Shown: in pieces, positions 7,599-15,950 of the stretch
Numbering within the stretch: the stretch's first letter is position 1
Layout: the number at the start of each line of letters is the position of its first letter
Origin: an uncultured Prevotellaceae bacterium
Lineage (GTDB): Bacteria > Bacteroidota > Bacteroidia > Bacteroidales > Bacteroidaceae
NCBI GenBank assembly: GCA_902799765.1
Contig: CADCBZ010000039.1
Coordinates: 1-54,744, forward strand
DNA length: 54,744 nucleotides
Direction: 5' to 3'
Program-made: the position numbers and the translations under genes
The notes under the pieces: model-generated
The model's input: the letters and a program-made list of their open reading frames with translations, nothing else
Told to the model about the DNA's origin: nothing
Database searches by the model: none

Positions 7599-9931
7599 AG
7601 ACAAGACTTACACTACTTTTGCTGTTACTGCTGTCGCTTTCAGGTGCCAGGGCTCAGGATGTCTATAACCAGATAGACGAGATGGGCAATGTCACCCAAC
7701 GACGGGAGAACCAGAACTTCAACAAGCACAACAACGATACAACCCGTAACAGGGAGATTCCCAAGGGTCTCTATGTATGGACCATCGACCGCAAGTTCGG
7801 AGATATGATCCCTGCACAGCCCGACACATTGCCCCACCTCTTTATGAACAACCAGTTCAATACAGGTGTTTATGGTGAATACAATACCACGGGAAGCAAC
7901 TACACCTCCCGTCTGAGCCGTATCTTCATCAATCGTGCCGCTACCGACAACTTCATCTTCACACAGCCCTATAGCTTCGTGGAGAAACGCCCTGAGACGT
8001 GGCACTTCATGAACACCCTGTCGCCCTATACCAGTATCCTCTACGACAACTGTGGCGATAAGGTCAATGGTGAGGACCATATCGATGCCAAGTTTGCCGT
8101 GAATGCCGGTAAGCGTCTGAACGTGGGTTTCGATCTCGACTATGCCTATGCACGTGGCTATTTCAGTAACCAGAGCCTCTCCCACTTCAACGGAAGCCTC
8201 TTCTCGTCATACACTGGCGACAAGTATAATATGCATTTCTTTTTCAATGCAGCCCACCAGAAGATCACGGAGAACGGTGGTATCACCGACGACAACTATA
8301 TCACCCACCCCGAATCGTTCCAAGACCAACTGGATGAGGACGAGATTCCCACCATCCTGAAACAGAACTGGAACCGCAACGATCATCAGCATATCTACCT
8401 CACCCACCGCTATAACATCGGTTTTTATCGGAAGGTGAAGATGACCGAGGCAGAGTTGAAGGCCCGTGCCTTTGCTGAGGAAGCCAAGAAGGACAAGGAG
8501 CGACGGGAGGCCAAGAAGAAAGACGGTGAGGAAGAAGAACGCTCCTCTAAGAAAAAAGAGAAGGAACACCAATATAAAGGTCGTCCGGAGGGAGCCCGTA
8601 TCATGGGAGCAGAACCCAAGCGCGACTCCATCGTCGTAGCCGACAACCGCATCAGTGTTGAGGATCAGGCCAAGATCGACAGTCTGAACCGTGCCCAGGC
8701 CATCCAGGACTCCATCGATGCCACGATGAAGCGTGAGTTTGTGCCTGTCACCAGTTTCTTCCACACCTTTGAGTGGAACAACTACAGACACATCTATCAG
8801 GCTTATGCGACACCGGCCAACTACTATCTGAACCAGTATTATGTCAAAGGTCTGCAATACGGCAACGACTCCATCTACGACGAGACGAAGCACATGCAGT
8901 TGCTCAACACCTTGGGCGTAAGTCTGCTGGAAGGCTTCAACAAATACATGAAGGCCGGTCTGAAGGGCTTCATCACCTTCGACTACAACAACTACCAGAT
9001 GCCCGACTATTCGGACGAAGGTCTCCTCTTCCGCAACAAATGGACGGAGACCAACATCAGCTTCGGTGGACTGCTCAGTAAGACCCAGGGCAAGACCTTC
9101 CACTTCAACCTCCGTGCAGAGACGTGGATAGCCGGTCCCCTGGCAGGTCAGCTGAAGCTCGACTTCAATACCGATGTCAACTTCAAGCTCTTCGGCGATA
9201 CGGTGCGATTGGCTGCCAATGCCTTCTTCCAGCGCATCGAACCCGTGTTCCTGCAGCGCCATTACCACTCGAAACACATCTGGTGGGACAATGACGACCT
9301 GTCGAAGGAGACACGTACGCACATCGAGGGTCGCTTCAGTTATGAGAAGACCAACACCATGCTGCGCATCGCGATCGATGAGATCCAGAACTACACCTAC
9401 TATGGCATGAGCTATGATGCCACCACTGATAGTCGCACGAACCTGACGGCAGGCGTTTATCAGGCATCTGGCAACATCAATGTCTTCACAGCCCAGCTGA
9501 ATCAGAACTTCCGTCTGGGTATCCTGAACTGGGAGAATGTGCTCACCTATCAGAACAGTAGCAACAAGGAGGCCCTGCCGTTGCCTTCATTGAACTACTT
9601 CACCAACCTCTACCTGAAGTTCCGTATTGCCAAGGTGCTGAATGTGGAGTTGGGTGCCGATGCCTTCATCTTCACGAAATACTATGCCCCCGACTACTGT
9701 CCGGCCATCAACCAGTTTGCCGTGCAGCAGAATGAAGCCAGCCGTGTGGAGTTGGGCAACTATCCCTTCATTGATGCCTATGTGAACTTCATGCTGAAGC
9801 GGGTAAGGTTCTACGTGATGATGAGTAATGTGAACAGCGGCTCAGGCAATGGCATGCGGTTCCTCGCACCCCACTACCCCACCAACAGCCGTGTGCTCCG
9901 TCTCGGTATCTCCTGGCCGTTCTTCAACTAA
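7595..9931 (+). CDS. Putative outer-membrane porin (Porin_10-like)
   Basis: A 778-residue predicted outer-membrane beta-barrel. It starts with a signal peptide (about 1-20, ending SGARAQ), consists largely of alternating amphipathic strands, and ends with aromatic residues (SWPFFN) as BAM substrates do. The overall pattern fits the Bacteroidota putative-porin family. A striking insert at about residues 283-332 is almost entirely Lys, Glu and Arg (KKDKERREAKKKDGEEEE) and probably forms a long helical loop. Translationally coupled to the 57-aa gene upstream. Substrate unknown. Confidence 0.75.
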   Translation: MKTRLTLLLLLLLSLSGARAQDVYNQIDEMGNVTQRRENQNFNKHNNDTTRNREIPKGLYVWTIDRKFGDMIPAQPDTLPHLFMNNQFNTGVYGEYNTTGSNYTSRLSRIFINRAATDNFIFTQPYSFVEKRPETWHFMNTLSPYTSILYDNCGDKVNGEDHIDAKFAVNAGKRLNVGFDLDYAYARGYFSNQSLSHFNGSLFSSYTGDKYNMHFFFNAAHQKITENGGITDDNYITHPESFQDQLDEDEIPTILKQNWNRNDHQHIYLTHRYNIGFYRKVKMTEAELKARAFAEEAKKDKERREAKKKDGEEEERSSKKKEKEHQYKGRPEGARIMGAEPKRDSIVVADNRISVEDQAKIDSLNRAQAIQDSIDATMKREFVPVTSFFHTFEWNNYRHIYQAYATPANYYLNQYYVKGLQYGNDSIYDETKHMQLLNTLGVSLLEGFNKYMKAGLKGFITFDYNNYQMPDYSDEGLLFRNKWTETNISFGGLLSKTQGKTFHFNLRAETWIAGPLAGQLKLDFNTDVNFKLFGDTVRLAANAFFQRIEPVFLQRHYHSKHIWWDNDDLSKETRTHIEGRFSYEKTNTMLRIAIDEIQNYTYYGMSYDATTDSRTNLTAGVYQASGNINVFTAQLNQNFRLGILNWENVLTYQNSSNKEALPLPSLNYFTNLYLKFRIAKVLNVELGADAFIFTKYYAPDYCPAINQFAVQQNEASRVELGNYPFIDAYVNFMLKRVRFYVMMSNVNSGSGNGMRFLAPHYPTNSRVLRLGISWPFFN

Positions 9932-9935
9932 ACAG

Positions 9936-10847
9936 TTATAAAAGCAGTAATCCCAAGCTCACGCAGAGCCCATAGATAAAGATATTACGCGCTGTTTCTC
10001 CCAAGCAGAGATTCAGCGCTTTTCCTTGGTAGATATGCTTTATCTTCAGGTAGGTGAAGATATGCAGCAGCAGATAGATGAGGGGCAACAGTGAGGCCAG
10101 CGGATGACCGTGCTGCCAGAACGTTCCCCCGAGGATGATGGCACCGATACCCACGCCCAGATAGAGTTGCAGTCCGGCTTCTGCCCCTAACTTCACGATG
10201 ATGGTGTTCTTACCTGCCAACCGGTCGTTGTCCCGATCGCGGAAATTATTCACAATCAGCAGGGCATCGATCACCAGGCCACAGGCCATCGAAGCCAGGA
10301 ACACCTCCCACGTCATGGTATGCAGCTGGATATAATACGTGCAACTCACGGGGATGAGTCCGAAAAACACCAATACCAGCACGTCACCCAAGCCCTGATA
10401 TGAGAAGAAGGTGGTATAGAGGAAGGCGAACACCACGCAGAGCGCTCCCACGGCAATCATCTCCAGACCGCCATATAAGGCCAAGGGCAGACCGATGACA
10501 CAGGCCAGACAGGTGGTCAGGGCAATGGCTTTCTTCATGGCATCCAGTGTCACCCACCCCTGGGCACAGGCCCTGCGAGGCCCCAAGCGCGTCTCGGCAT
10601 CGTCGGTGCCGTTCACGAAGTCATAGAAGTCATTGATGAAGTTCGCATCGATCTGCATCGCAAAGGAGAAAAGCATACACAAGGCGGCTGCGATCCAGTT
10701 GAACGCATCATCCACATAAAACTTCGAATCACTATAGGCCAGTGCCAGTCCGATCATCACCGGCACCGCAGCCCCGGAGAGCGTCTTCGGACGGGCTGCC
10801 AGCAACCAGGCCTTCATCGAATTTGTCTTGATATTCGTCTCTTCCAT
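9936..10847 (-). CDS. menA: 1,4-dihydroxy-2-naphthoate polyprenyltransferase
   Basis: An integral-membrane UbiA-family prenyltransferase that attaches the polyprenyl tail to DHNA to make demethylmenaquinone, the quinone of Bacteroidales respiration. The two Asp-rich Mg-diphosphate motifs are visible: NDFYDFVNGTD in the first half and NNFRDRDNDRLAGK in the second. About eight membrane segments fill 303 residues. The start is ATG at 10847; a GTG immediately upstream is less likely. It is convergent with the porin gene, only 4 nt apart, and divergent from the HD-domain gene. Confidence 0.9.
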   Translation of the reverse strand: MEETNIKTNSMKAWLLAARPKTLSGAAVPVMIGLALAYSDSKFYVDDAFNWIAAALCMLFSFAMQIDANFINDFYDFVNGTDDAETRLGPRRACAQGWVTLDAMKKAIALTTCLACVIGLPLALYGGLEMIAVGALCVVFAFLYTTFFSYQGLGDVLVLVFFGLIPVSCTYYIQLHTMTWEVFLASMACGLVIDALLIVNNFRDRDNDRLAGKNTIIVKLGAEAGLQLYLGVGIGAIILGGTFWQHGHPLASLLPLIYLLLHIFTYLKIKHIYQGKALNLCLGETARNIFIYGLCVSLGLLLL

Positions 10848-10870
10848 CACTATTTTCCGCTAATTTCTTG

Positions 10871-10878
10871 CAAAAGTA
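10871..10878 (-). promoter_or_regulatory. Promoter -7 element TACTTTTG for menA
   Basis: TACTTTTG on the minus strand, 23 nt before the menA ATG. Confidence 0.6.
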
Positions 10879-10890
10879 AGCAGAATTTCG

Positions 10891-10898
10891 TAATTTTG
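10891..10898 (+). promoter_or_regulatory. Promoter -7 element TAATTTTG for the HD-domain gene
   Basis: TAATTTTG on the plus strand, 10 nt before the TTG start at 10909. It is separated from the divergent menA element by only 12 nt. Confidence 0.6.
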
Positions 10899-10908
10899 CA
10901 AAAATATT

Positions 10909-11526
10909 TTGGTAGAGTTCATCGAGACTCAGATCCTCCCTCGTTATGCCGCCTTCGACCGTGCCCACAACATGGAACATGTCACCCGTGTCATCCGCAG
11001 TTCGCTGGAACTGTCCCGCATCACGGGAGCCGACATCAACATGGTCTATACCATTGCCGCCTATCACGACTTAGGCATGAGCGGCCACCGTGCCGACCAC
11101 CATATCCGGGGGGGAAAGATCCTGGTGGCTGATGCCCGTCTGAAGAAGTGGTTCTCGCCCGAGCAGATCAAGATCATGAAAGAGGCCGTAGAGGATCACC
11201 GTGCCTCTGCCAGTCGTGCCCCCCGTAGCATCTACGGCAAGATTGTGGCAGAAGCCGACCGCGACATCGACAGCGAGACAGTGTTCCGCCGCACCATCCA
11301 GTTCGGACTCAGCAACTACCCGCAGTTTGATAAGGAAGGCCACTGGAAGCGTTTCCTGGAGCACATGCACAGCAAGTACTCCAAGGACGGCTATCTCCGT
11401 CTGTGGATTCCCAACTCGCCCAATGCCAAGAGGCTCAATGAGCTCCGCGACATCATCGATACCCCTGCCAAACTGCGTGAGGCCTTCGACCGTCTGTTTG
11501 AGGAAGAGACGGCTGCTACTACATGA
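10909..11526 (+). CDS. HD-domain phosphohydrolase
   Basis: A 205-residue soluble protein of the HD superfamily, metal-dependent phosphohydrolases acting on nucleotides or related phosphoesters; the substrate here is unknown. Metal ligands are visible as H24 (in NMEHVTRVIR), the H53-D54 pair in AAYHDLG, and a later D in EADRDID. The start must be TTG at 10909: no in-frame ATG precedes the conserved IETQILPRYAAFDRAHN segment, and the next one would delete the first ligand region. Its 3' end overlaps the convergent small gene by 8 bp. Confidence 0.8.
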   Translation: MVEFIETQILPRYAAFDRAHNMEHVTRVIRSSLELSRITGADINMVYTIAAYHDLGMSGHRADHHIRGGKILVADARLKKWFSPEQIKIMKEAVEDHRASASRAPRSIYGKIVAEADRDIDSETVFRRTIQFGLSNYPQFDKEGHWKRFLEHMHSKYSKDGYLRLWIPNSPNAKRLNELRDIIDTPAKLREAFDRLFEEETAATT

Positions 11527-11671
11527 AATGCAGGTAGTAGATCACAGCCAATGCCACGATCAGCGCCAACAGCACCACCGACTTGATCATACACGAGGCC
11601 ACCTTCTTCACAACGAGGAAGGCCACCATCAGTGCCACCAGCGCGAAAATATAATAACCGATATTTCCCAT
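11519..11671 (-). CDS. 50-residue membrane protein coupled to rluA-like gene
   Basis: Reading from ATG at 11671 gives MGNIGYYIFALVALMVAF and, after a short KK-containing turn, a second hydrophobic stretch ending YYLHFM. Its ATG shares an A with the TAA stop of the pseudouridine synthase gene, so it is translationally coupled to it. Two predicted membrane helices (about 5-20 and 29-46). The stop overlaps the end of the convergent HD gene by 8 bp. Function unknown. The coupling and hydrophobic composition support a real gene, though no homologue can be checked here. Confidence 0.65.
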   Translation of the reverse strand: MGNIGYYIFALVALMVAFLVVKKVASCMIKSVVLLALIVALAVIYYLHFM

Positions 11672-12567
11672 TATTTGAACATTTTTCTGAATTCCGTAGG
11701 TACAGGTGTCTCAAATTCCATCGGCTCACCCGTCACCGGATGATGGAAACACAGGAGCCAGGCATGCAGACAAAGCCGATGCAGCGGATCGTCGCCATTG
11801 CCGTATTTCGGATCACCACACACAGGATGCCCCATATCTGCCGAGTGGACACGGATCTGGTTCTTACGCCCCGTCTCCAGCTTAAACTCCACCAGTGTAT
11901 GCTCCGTGGTGCGGGCCATCACGTGGTAGTGGGTCACGGCATACTTACCGCCATTATCCACCGGCGATGAATAGGTCACGTAAGCCTTGTTATCCTTCAG
12001 CCAGTTGGCCACCGTCCCCTCATCGTTCTCCATCTCTCCGGAACAGACGGCCACATAGCGGCGGTCATACACGATGTCGTGCCAGTTGTGCTCCAGAATC
12101 TGCTCCGTCTCCATATCCTTGGCATACACCATCAGTCCGCTGGTGTCACGGTCCAGACGATGCACCACGTGGGCGGTACACTTCTGACGCGACTTCTTGA
12201 AATAGTCGTCGAGCACCGTCTTCACGTTCAGACTGGAGTGACCTGCCGCCATCGAGAGGATGCCCACGGCCTTCTCCACCACGATGAGCCACTTGTCCTC
12301 ATACACGATCTTCACATAACGGCTCTTGAAACCCTGCTGGTTGCGCTTGGTCTTGCTCACGGCAATCTTCATGCCCCGCTCCAAGGGGAAGTCAAACTGA
12401 CTCACGGTCTTGCCGTTCACCTTGATACCTCTCCCCTGCAGCGTCGCCTTGATCTTCGTACGACTCTGCTGCACGTTGGCCAACAGCCATTCCAGCAGTG
12501 GCATGGGCTCCTCTACGGTATAGTGGTCGTAGTCGCCCTCACGGTTATATCCTGCGTTGTATCTCAT
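11671..12567 (-). CDS. RluA/RluD-family 23S rRNA or tRNA pseudouridine synthase
   Basis: A 298-residue pseudouridine synthase. An N-terminal S4-like RNA-binding segment (about 22-70: LLEWLLANVQQSRTKIKATL) precedes the catalytic domain with HRLDRDTSG at 136-144, D139 being the expected catalytic Asp, and the late motif GRKNQIRVH. The exact target uridine cannot be told from sequence. ATG at 12567 (MRYNAGYNREGDYD) is chosen; the open frame extends further upstream but would run through the uxaC terminator. Coupled downstream to the 50-aa membrane protein gene. Confidence 0.88.
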   Translation of the reverse strand: MRYNAGYNREGDYDHYTVEEPMPLLEWLLANVQQSRTKIKATLQGRGIKVNGKTVSQFDFPLERGMKIAVSKTKRNQQGFKSRYVKIVYEDKWLIVVEKAVGILSMAAGHSSLNVKTVLDDYFKKSRQKCTAHVVHRLDRDTSGLMVYAKDMETEQILEHNWHDIVYDRRYVAVCSGEMENDEGTVANWLKDNKAYVTYSSPVDNGGKYAVTHYHVMARTTEHTLVEFKLETGRKNQIRVHSADMGHPVCGDPKYGNGDDPLHRLCLHAWLLCFHHPVTGEPMEFETPVPTEFRKMFK

Positions 12568-12579
12568 ACTGTTAGTTAG

Positions 12580-12609
12580 AAAACCCCGCCCCCCGACTGG
12601 GGGGCGGGG
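12580..12609 (-). terminator. Rho-independent terminator after uxaC
   Basis: A perfect 11-bp stem (CCCCGCCCCCC at 12584-12594 and its complement at 12599-12609) with a 4-nt loop, followed on the minus strand by TTTT. It ends uxaC transcription, so the pseudouridine synthase gene just beyond it needs its own promoter or readthrough. Confidence 0.8.
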
Positions 12610-12628
12610 AACATTGTTTTGATATATC

Positions 12629-14035
12629 TTAGTAGAAGTCAAAGTATCTGCGTGCATTGTTGTACGAGATGTCCTCCACCATACGACCGAGGATCTCCTC
12701 ATCGTTGGGCAGCAGGCCCTTCTCCACATCATTACCCAGCAGGTTGCAGAGGATACGACGGAAATACTCGTGGCGCGGATAAGAGAGGAACGAGCGCGAA
12801 TCGGTGAGCATACCCACGAATCGGCTCAGCAGTCCCAATACAGAGAGGGCGTTCATCTGACGGATCATACCATCCATCTGATCATTGAACCACCAGCCGG
12901 AGCCAAACTGGATCTTTCCGGGCTCTCCACCCTGGAAGTTACCCAGCATCGTGGCAATCACCTCGTTGGCGCAGGGGTTCAATGTATATAATATGGTACG
13001 CGTGAGCTTACCCTTCATATTCAACTTGTTCAGGAAGGCCGACATCGCCTTGGCGGTGTTGAACTCACCGATGGAGTCGAAGCCAGTGTCAGCACCCAGC
13101 TGGTTATACATCGCGGTGTTATTGTCGCGGATGGCACCATAGTGGAACTGCTGAGTCCAGCCGGCATCGGCATCCATCTCCGCCATCACGGTCAGGAAGC
13201 AGTTCTTAAACTGACGGATCTCCAGCTGCGACAGCTGCTGACCTCTCATGGCCTTCTCGAAGATGGTCTCGATCTGTGAGTCGGTGTATTCCTCGTCATA
13301 GAACTCCTCGATACCGTGATCAGAGAGTTTCGAGCCCTGTGCGGCGAAGAAATCGTGACGCTTCTGCAGGGCGTCGATCATGTCGGCAAACTTCGTGATA
13401 TTCACGCCGCTCACCTCGCCCAGCTGCTCCACATACTTCGGGAACTCTGGCTTCTCGATGTTCATCGCCTTGTCAGGACGCCAGGCGGGCAGCATCTTCG
13501 GATCGTTAGCGGCCTTATGCTTGGCATACTCGATATGGTTGTGCAGGTCATCCACGGGATCATCCGTCGTGCAGACGCACTCCACATTGTAGTGGCGCAT
13601 CAAGCCACGGGCAGAGAACTCGGGCTGCTGCAGCTTCTCGTTACACTCGTCGAAGATCTCACGGGCGGTCTTGGGGCTCAGCTGCTTCGTGATGCCGAAG
13701 GCGGTCTTCAGCTCCAGGTGTGTCCAGTGGTACAATGGGTTACGGAAAGTGTAAGGCACGGTCTCAGCCCACTTCTCAAACTTCTCCCAGTCGCTGGTGT
13801 CCTTGCCGGTGCAGTACTTCTCCTCCACACCGTTCGTACGCATGGCGCGCCACTTATAGTGGTCACCGCCGAGCCACAGCTCAGTGATGCTCTTGAAACG
13901 ATGGTCGTTGGCCACCATTTCGGGGATCAGATGACAGTGATAATCGATGATGGGCATCTTAGCCGCATGGTTGTGATACAAGTCCTGAGCCGTCTTGGTC
14001 TCCAGAACGAAGTTATCATCATTGAATTGCTTCAT
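12629..14035 (-). CDS. uxaC: Glucuronate isomerase
   Basis: Interconverts D-glucuronate with D-fructuronate and D-galacturonate with D-tagaturonate, the first step of hexuronate catabolism. The 468-residue length matches the family. It has the amidohydrolase-fold metal motif DYHCHL near residues 31-36, the WLGGDHYKWRAMR segment and GVEEKYCTG. It stands alone here, without uxaB or kdg genes, with its own promoter and terminator, suggesting a separately controlled gene for pectin or glucuronoxylan sugars. Confidence 0.95.
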   Translation of the reverse strand: MKQFNDDNFVLETKTAQDLYHNHAAKMPIIDYHCHLIPEMVANDHRFKSITELWLGGDHYKWRAMRTNGVEEKYCTGKDTSDWEKFEKWAETVPYTFRNPLYHWTHLELKTAFGITKQLSPKTAREIFDECNEKLQQPEFSARGLMRHYNVECVCTTDDPVDDLHNHIEYAKHKAANDPKMLPAWRPDKAMNIEKPEFPKYVEQLGEVSGVNITKFADMIDALQKRHDFFAAQGSKLSDHGIEEFYDEEYTDSQIETIFEKAMRGQQLSQLEIRQFKNCFLTVMAEMDADAGWTQQFHYGAIRDNNTAMYNQLGADTGFDSIGEFNTAKAMSAFLNKLNMKGKLTRTILYTLNPCANEVIATMLGNFQGGEPGKIQFGSGWWFNDQMDGMIRQMNALSVLGLLSRFVGMLTDSRSFLSYPRHEYFRRILCNLLGNDVEKGLLPNDEEILGRMVEDISYNNARRYFDFY

Positions 14036-14073
14036 AACTATTATTTGTTTTAGAGTTTTGATTTATTTTTCCG

Positions 14074-14081
14074 CAAAGATA
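14074..14081 (-). promoter_or_regulatory. Promoter -7 element TATCTTTG for uxaC
   Basis: A perfect TATCTTTG on the minus strand, 38 nt upstream of the uxaC ATG. Confidence 0.65.
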
Positions 14082-14105
14082 CGGCTTTTTTTCCGATAAA
14101 TATAC

Positions 14106-14113
14106 TATCTTTG
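14106..14113 (+). promoter_or_regulatory. Promoter -7 element TATCTTTG for ansA
   Basis: A perfect TATCTTTG on the plus strand, 32 nt upstream of the ansA ATG; divergent from the uxaC promoter. Confidence 0.65.
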
Positions 14114-14145
14114 CAGAAAATATTCACGTAAACGTTTTATTTTTC

Positions 14146-15177
14146 ATGTCAAGCAAGGTACTTCTCATCTATACAGGCGGCACGATCGGCATGAACCGCA
14201 ACCCGCAGACGGGTGCCCTCGAACCCTTCGACTTCGAGCATCTGCTCGTCCATGTGCCCGAACTCGAACAGTTCGACACCGAGATCGAGACCTATCAGTT
14301 CACGCCAGCCATCGACTCCAGCGACATGACGCCCGCCCGATGGACCGACATCTCGCACTGTATCGCCGACCGCTACGACGACTACGACGGCTTCGTGGTG
14401 CTCCACGGCACCGACACGATGGCCTATACCGCCTCTGCCCTCTCCTATATGCTTGAGAACCTCACGAAGCCCGTCATCTTCACGGGCTCCCAGCTGCCCA
14501 TTGGTCAGCTGCGCACCGACGGCAAGGAAAACCTCATCACCGCCGTCGAGATCGCCGCTGCCAAGGATGCCGAGGGTCATGCCCTCGTGCCCGAGGTCGG
14601 CATCTACTTCGGAGGTCATCTGCTGCGCGGCAACCGCACCACGAAGCAGAGCGCCGAGGAGTTCAATGCCTTCGAGTCGTTCAACTACCCCCACCTCGTC
14701 GATGCCGGTGTCAATATCACCTATCACCAGGACCGCATCCTGACGCCCGACTGGACCAAGCCAATGACGCCCCATTTCCGTCTCGACAACAATGTCATCA
14801 TCTTCTCCCTCTTCCCTGGCATCCGCGAAGACCTCATCCGTCATATCATCCACACGCCCAACCTCAAGGCGATCGTCATGCGCACCTTCGGCTCGGGCAA
14901 CGCCCCGCAGAGCCCCTGGCTGCTCAAAGCCTTAAAAGAAGGTACGCGTAACGGCAAGGTGATCGTCAACATCAGCCAGTGCATGCAGGGTGCCGTCGAG
15001 ATGAGCCGTTACGACACGGGCTACCATCTGCAGGAGGCAGGCGTCATCAGCGGCTACGACCAGACCGTGGAGAGTGCCGTCACCAAACTGATGTTCCTCC
15101 AGAGCCACTACCCCGACGATCCCGACACCATCCGCCGCCTCATGACCCAAAGCCTCCGCGGCGAAATCACCAGATAG
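14146..15177 (+). CDS. ansA: Type I L-asparaginase
   Basis: Hydrolyses L-asparagine to aspartate and ammonia. The 343-residue protein carries both asparaginase signatures: YTGGTIGM (residues 9-16, containing the catalytic Thr) and LHGTDTMAYTASAL (86-99, second catalytic Thr-Asp). No signal peptide is present, which fits the cytoplasmic type I enzyme rather than the exported type II form. Monocistronic; a three-unit palindromic repeat begins 36 nt after the stop. Confidence 0.93.
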   Translation: MSSKVLLIYTGGTIGMNRNPQTGALEPFDFEHLLVHVPELEQFDTEIETYQFTPAIDSSDMTPARWTDISHCIADRYDDYDGFVVLHGTDTMAYTASALSYMLENLTKPVIFTGSQLPIGQLRTDGKENLITAVEIAAAKDAEGHALVPEVGIYFGGHLLRGNRTTKQSAEEFNAFESFNYPHLVDAGVNITYHQDRILTPDWTKPMTPHFRLDNNVIIFSLFPGIREDLIRHIIHTPNLKAIVMRTFGSGNAPQSPWLLKALKEGTRNGKVIVNISQCMQGAVEMSRYDTGYHLQEAGVISGYDQTVESAVTKLMFLQSHYPDDPDTIRRLMTQSLRGEITR

Positions 15178-15212
15178 AACAAAGATTTCTATTTTGCAGG
15201 CCAAACTTTTTA

Positions 15213-15275
15213 GTTTCCAAATTAAGAACACATGTTTCCAAATTGGAAACACAAGTTTCAAAATTTGAAACACAA
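15213..15275. repeat. Three tandem 21-bp units, two containing 17-nt perfect palindromes
   Basis: Units at 15213-15233, 15234-15254 and 15255-15275, exactly 21 bp apart. Unit 2 holds GTTTCCAAATTGGAAAC and unit 3 GTTTCAAAATTTGAAAC, both perfect 17-nt palindromes about a central A; unit 1 keeps the left half (GTTTCCAAATT) with a changed right half. Units share the tail ACACA(A/T). The element lies between ansA and the rubrerythrin promoter. It could be DNA-binding sites in phase on the helix, or serial RNA hairpins at the 3' end of ansA mRNA. Confidence 0.85.
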
Positions 15276-15342
15276 ACTGATTAAGGAAAGAAATTTTTGT
15301 AAGAATATTATAAAGAAAAAGAAAAAGTGAGGGGGAAATGTT

Positions 15343-15370
15343 GGAATCTGAAAAATAATTCGTATCTTTG
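15343..15370 (+). promoter_or_regulatory. Promoter of rubrerythrin: TTG, 17-19 nt spacer, TATCTTTG
   Basis: A perfect -7 element TATCTTTG at 15363-15370 is preceded at the expected distance by TTGG near 15343, resembling the Bacteroidota -33 element. The ATG follows 37 nt downstream. Confidence 0.65.
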
Positions 15371-15407
15371 CGGCATCATCATTTTTAAACTAGAAACAAA
15401 TACGATT

Positions 15408-15950
15408 ATGAAAGAACTGAAAGGAACAAAGACAGAGAAGAACCTGCAAGAGGCTTTTGCAGGTGAGAGTCAGGCACGCAACAAGTACAGCTATTGGGCT
15501 TCGAAGGCCAAGAAGGACGGCTACGTGCAGATAGCAGCGATCTTTGAGGAGACCGCCAACAACGAGAAGGAGCACGCTAAGATGTGGTTCAAACTGCTGG
15601 AGGGCGGTAGCATCAAGAGCACCCCGGAGAACTTAGAGGCTGCCGCTGCCGGTGAGAATTTCGAGTGGACGGACATGTATGCCCGCATGGCCAAGGAGGC
15701 CCGCGAGGAGGGCTTCGACGAGATAGCCAGGAAGTTTGAGGGGGTTGCTAAGATCGAGGCTGAGCACGAGGCCCGCTATCGTAAGCTGCTCGACAACATC
15801 AAGAAGGAACGGGTGTTCTCGAAGGATGGCGACGCGATCTGGCAGTGTGCCAACTGCGGTCATATCTTGATCGGTAAGAAGGCACCGAAAATATGCCCCG
15901 TATGTGACCATCCGCAGGCTTACTTCCAGGTGAAGGCTGAGAACTATTAA
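15408..15950 (+). CDS. rbr: Rubrerythrin
   Basis: A 180-residue non-haem iron peroxidase that reduces hydrogen peroxide in anaerobes. The N-terminal ferritin-like four-helix domain has di-iron ligands in [11 protein letters not shown] (E20), in the EKEH motif near residues 53-56 and in IEAEHEARY (about 116-124). The C-terminal rubredoxin-like domain has CANC (147-150) and CPVC (163-166) for one Fe(SCys)4 centre. ATG at 15408 is chosen since the longer open frame runs across the promoter. The stop overlaps the convergent wecB-like stop by 4 bp. Confidence 0.95.
   Translation: MKELKGTKTEKNLQEAFAGESQARNKYSYWASKAKKDGYVQIAAIFEETANNEKEHAKMWFKLLEGGSIKSTPENLEAAAAGENFEWTDMYARMAKEAREEGFDEIARKFEGVAKIEAEHEARYRKLLDNIKKERVFSKDGDAIWQCANCGHILIGKKAPKICPVCDHPQAYFQVKAENY

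Noticed and set aside
8207-9322. 371-residue open frame on the minus strand
   Set aside because: It lies wholly opposite the porin gene, has no promoter or family motif, and its hydrophobic repetitive composition mirrors the opposite codons.
11671-12732. Longer pseudouridine synthase start at 12732
   Set aside because: It would run through the uxaC terminator and the end of uxaC; ATG 12567 gives a normal family length.
13316-14053. 245-residue open frame on the plus strand
   Set aside because: A shadow of uxaC on the opposite strand with Leu/Val/His-rich composition and no motifs.
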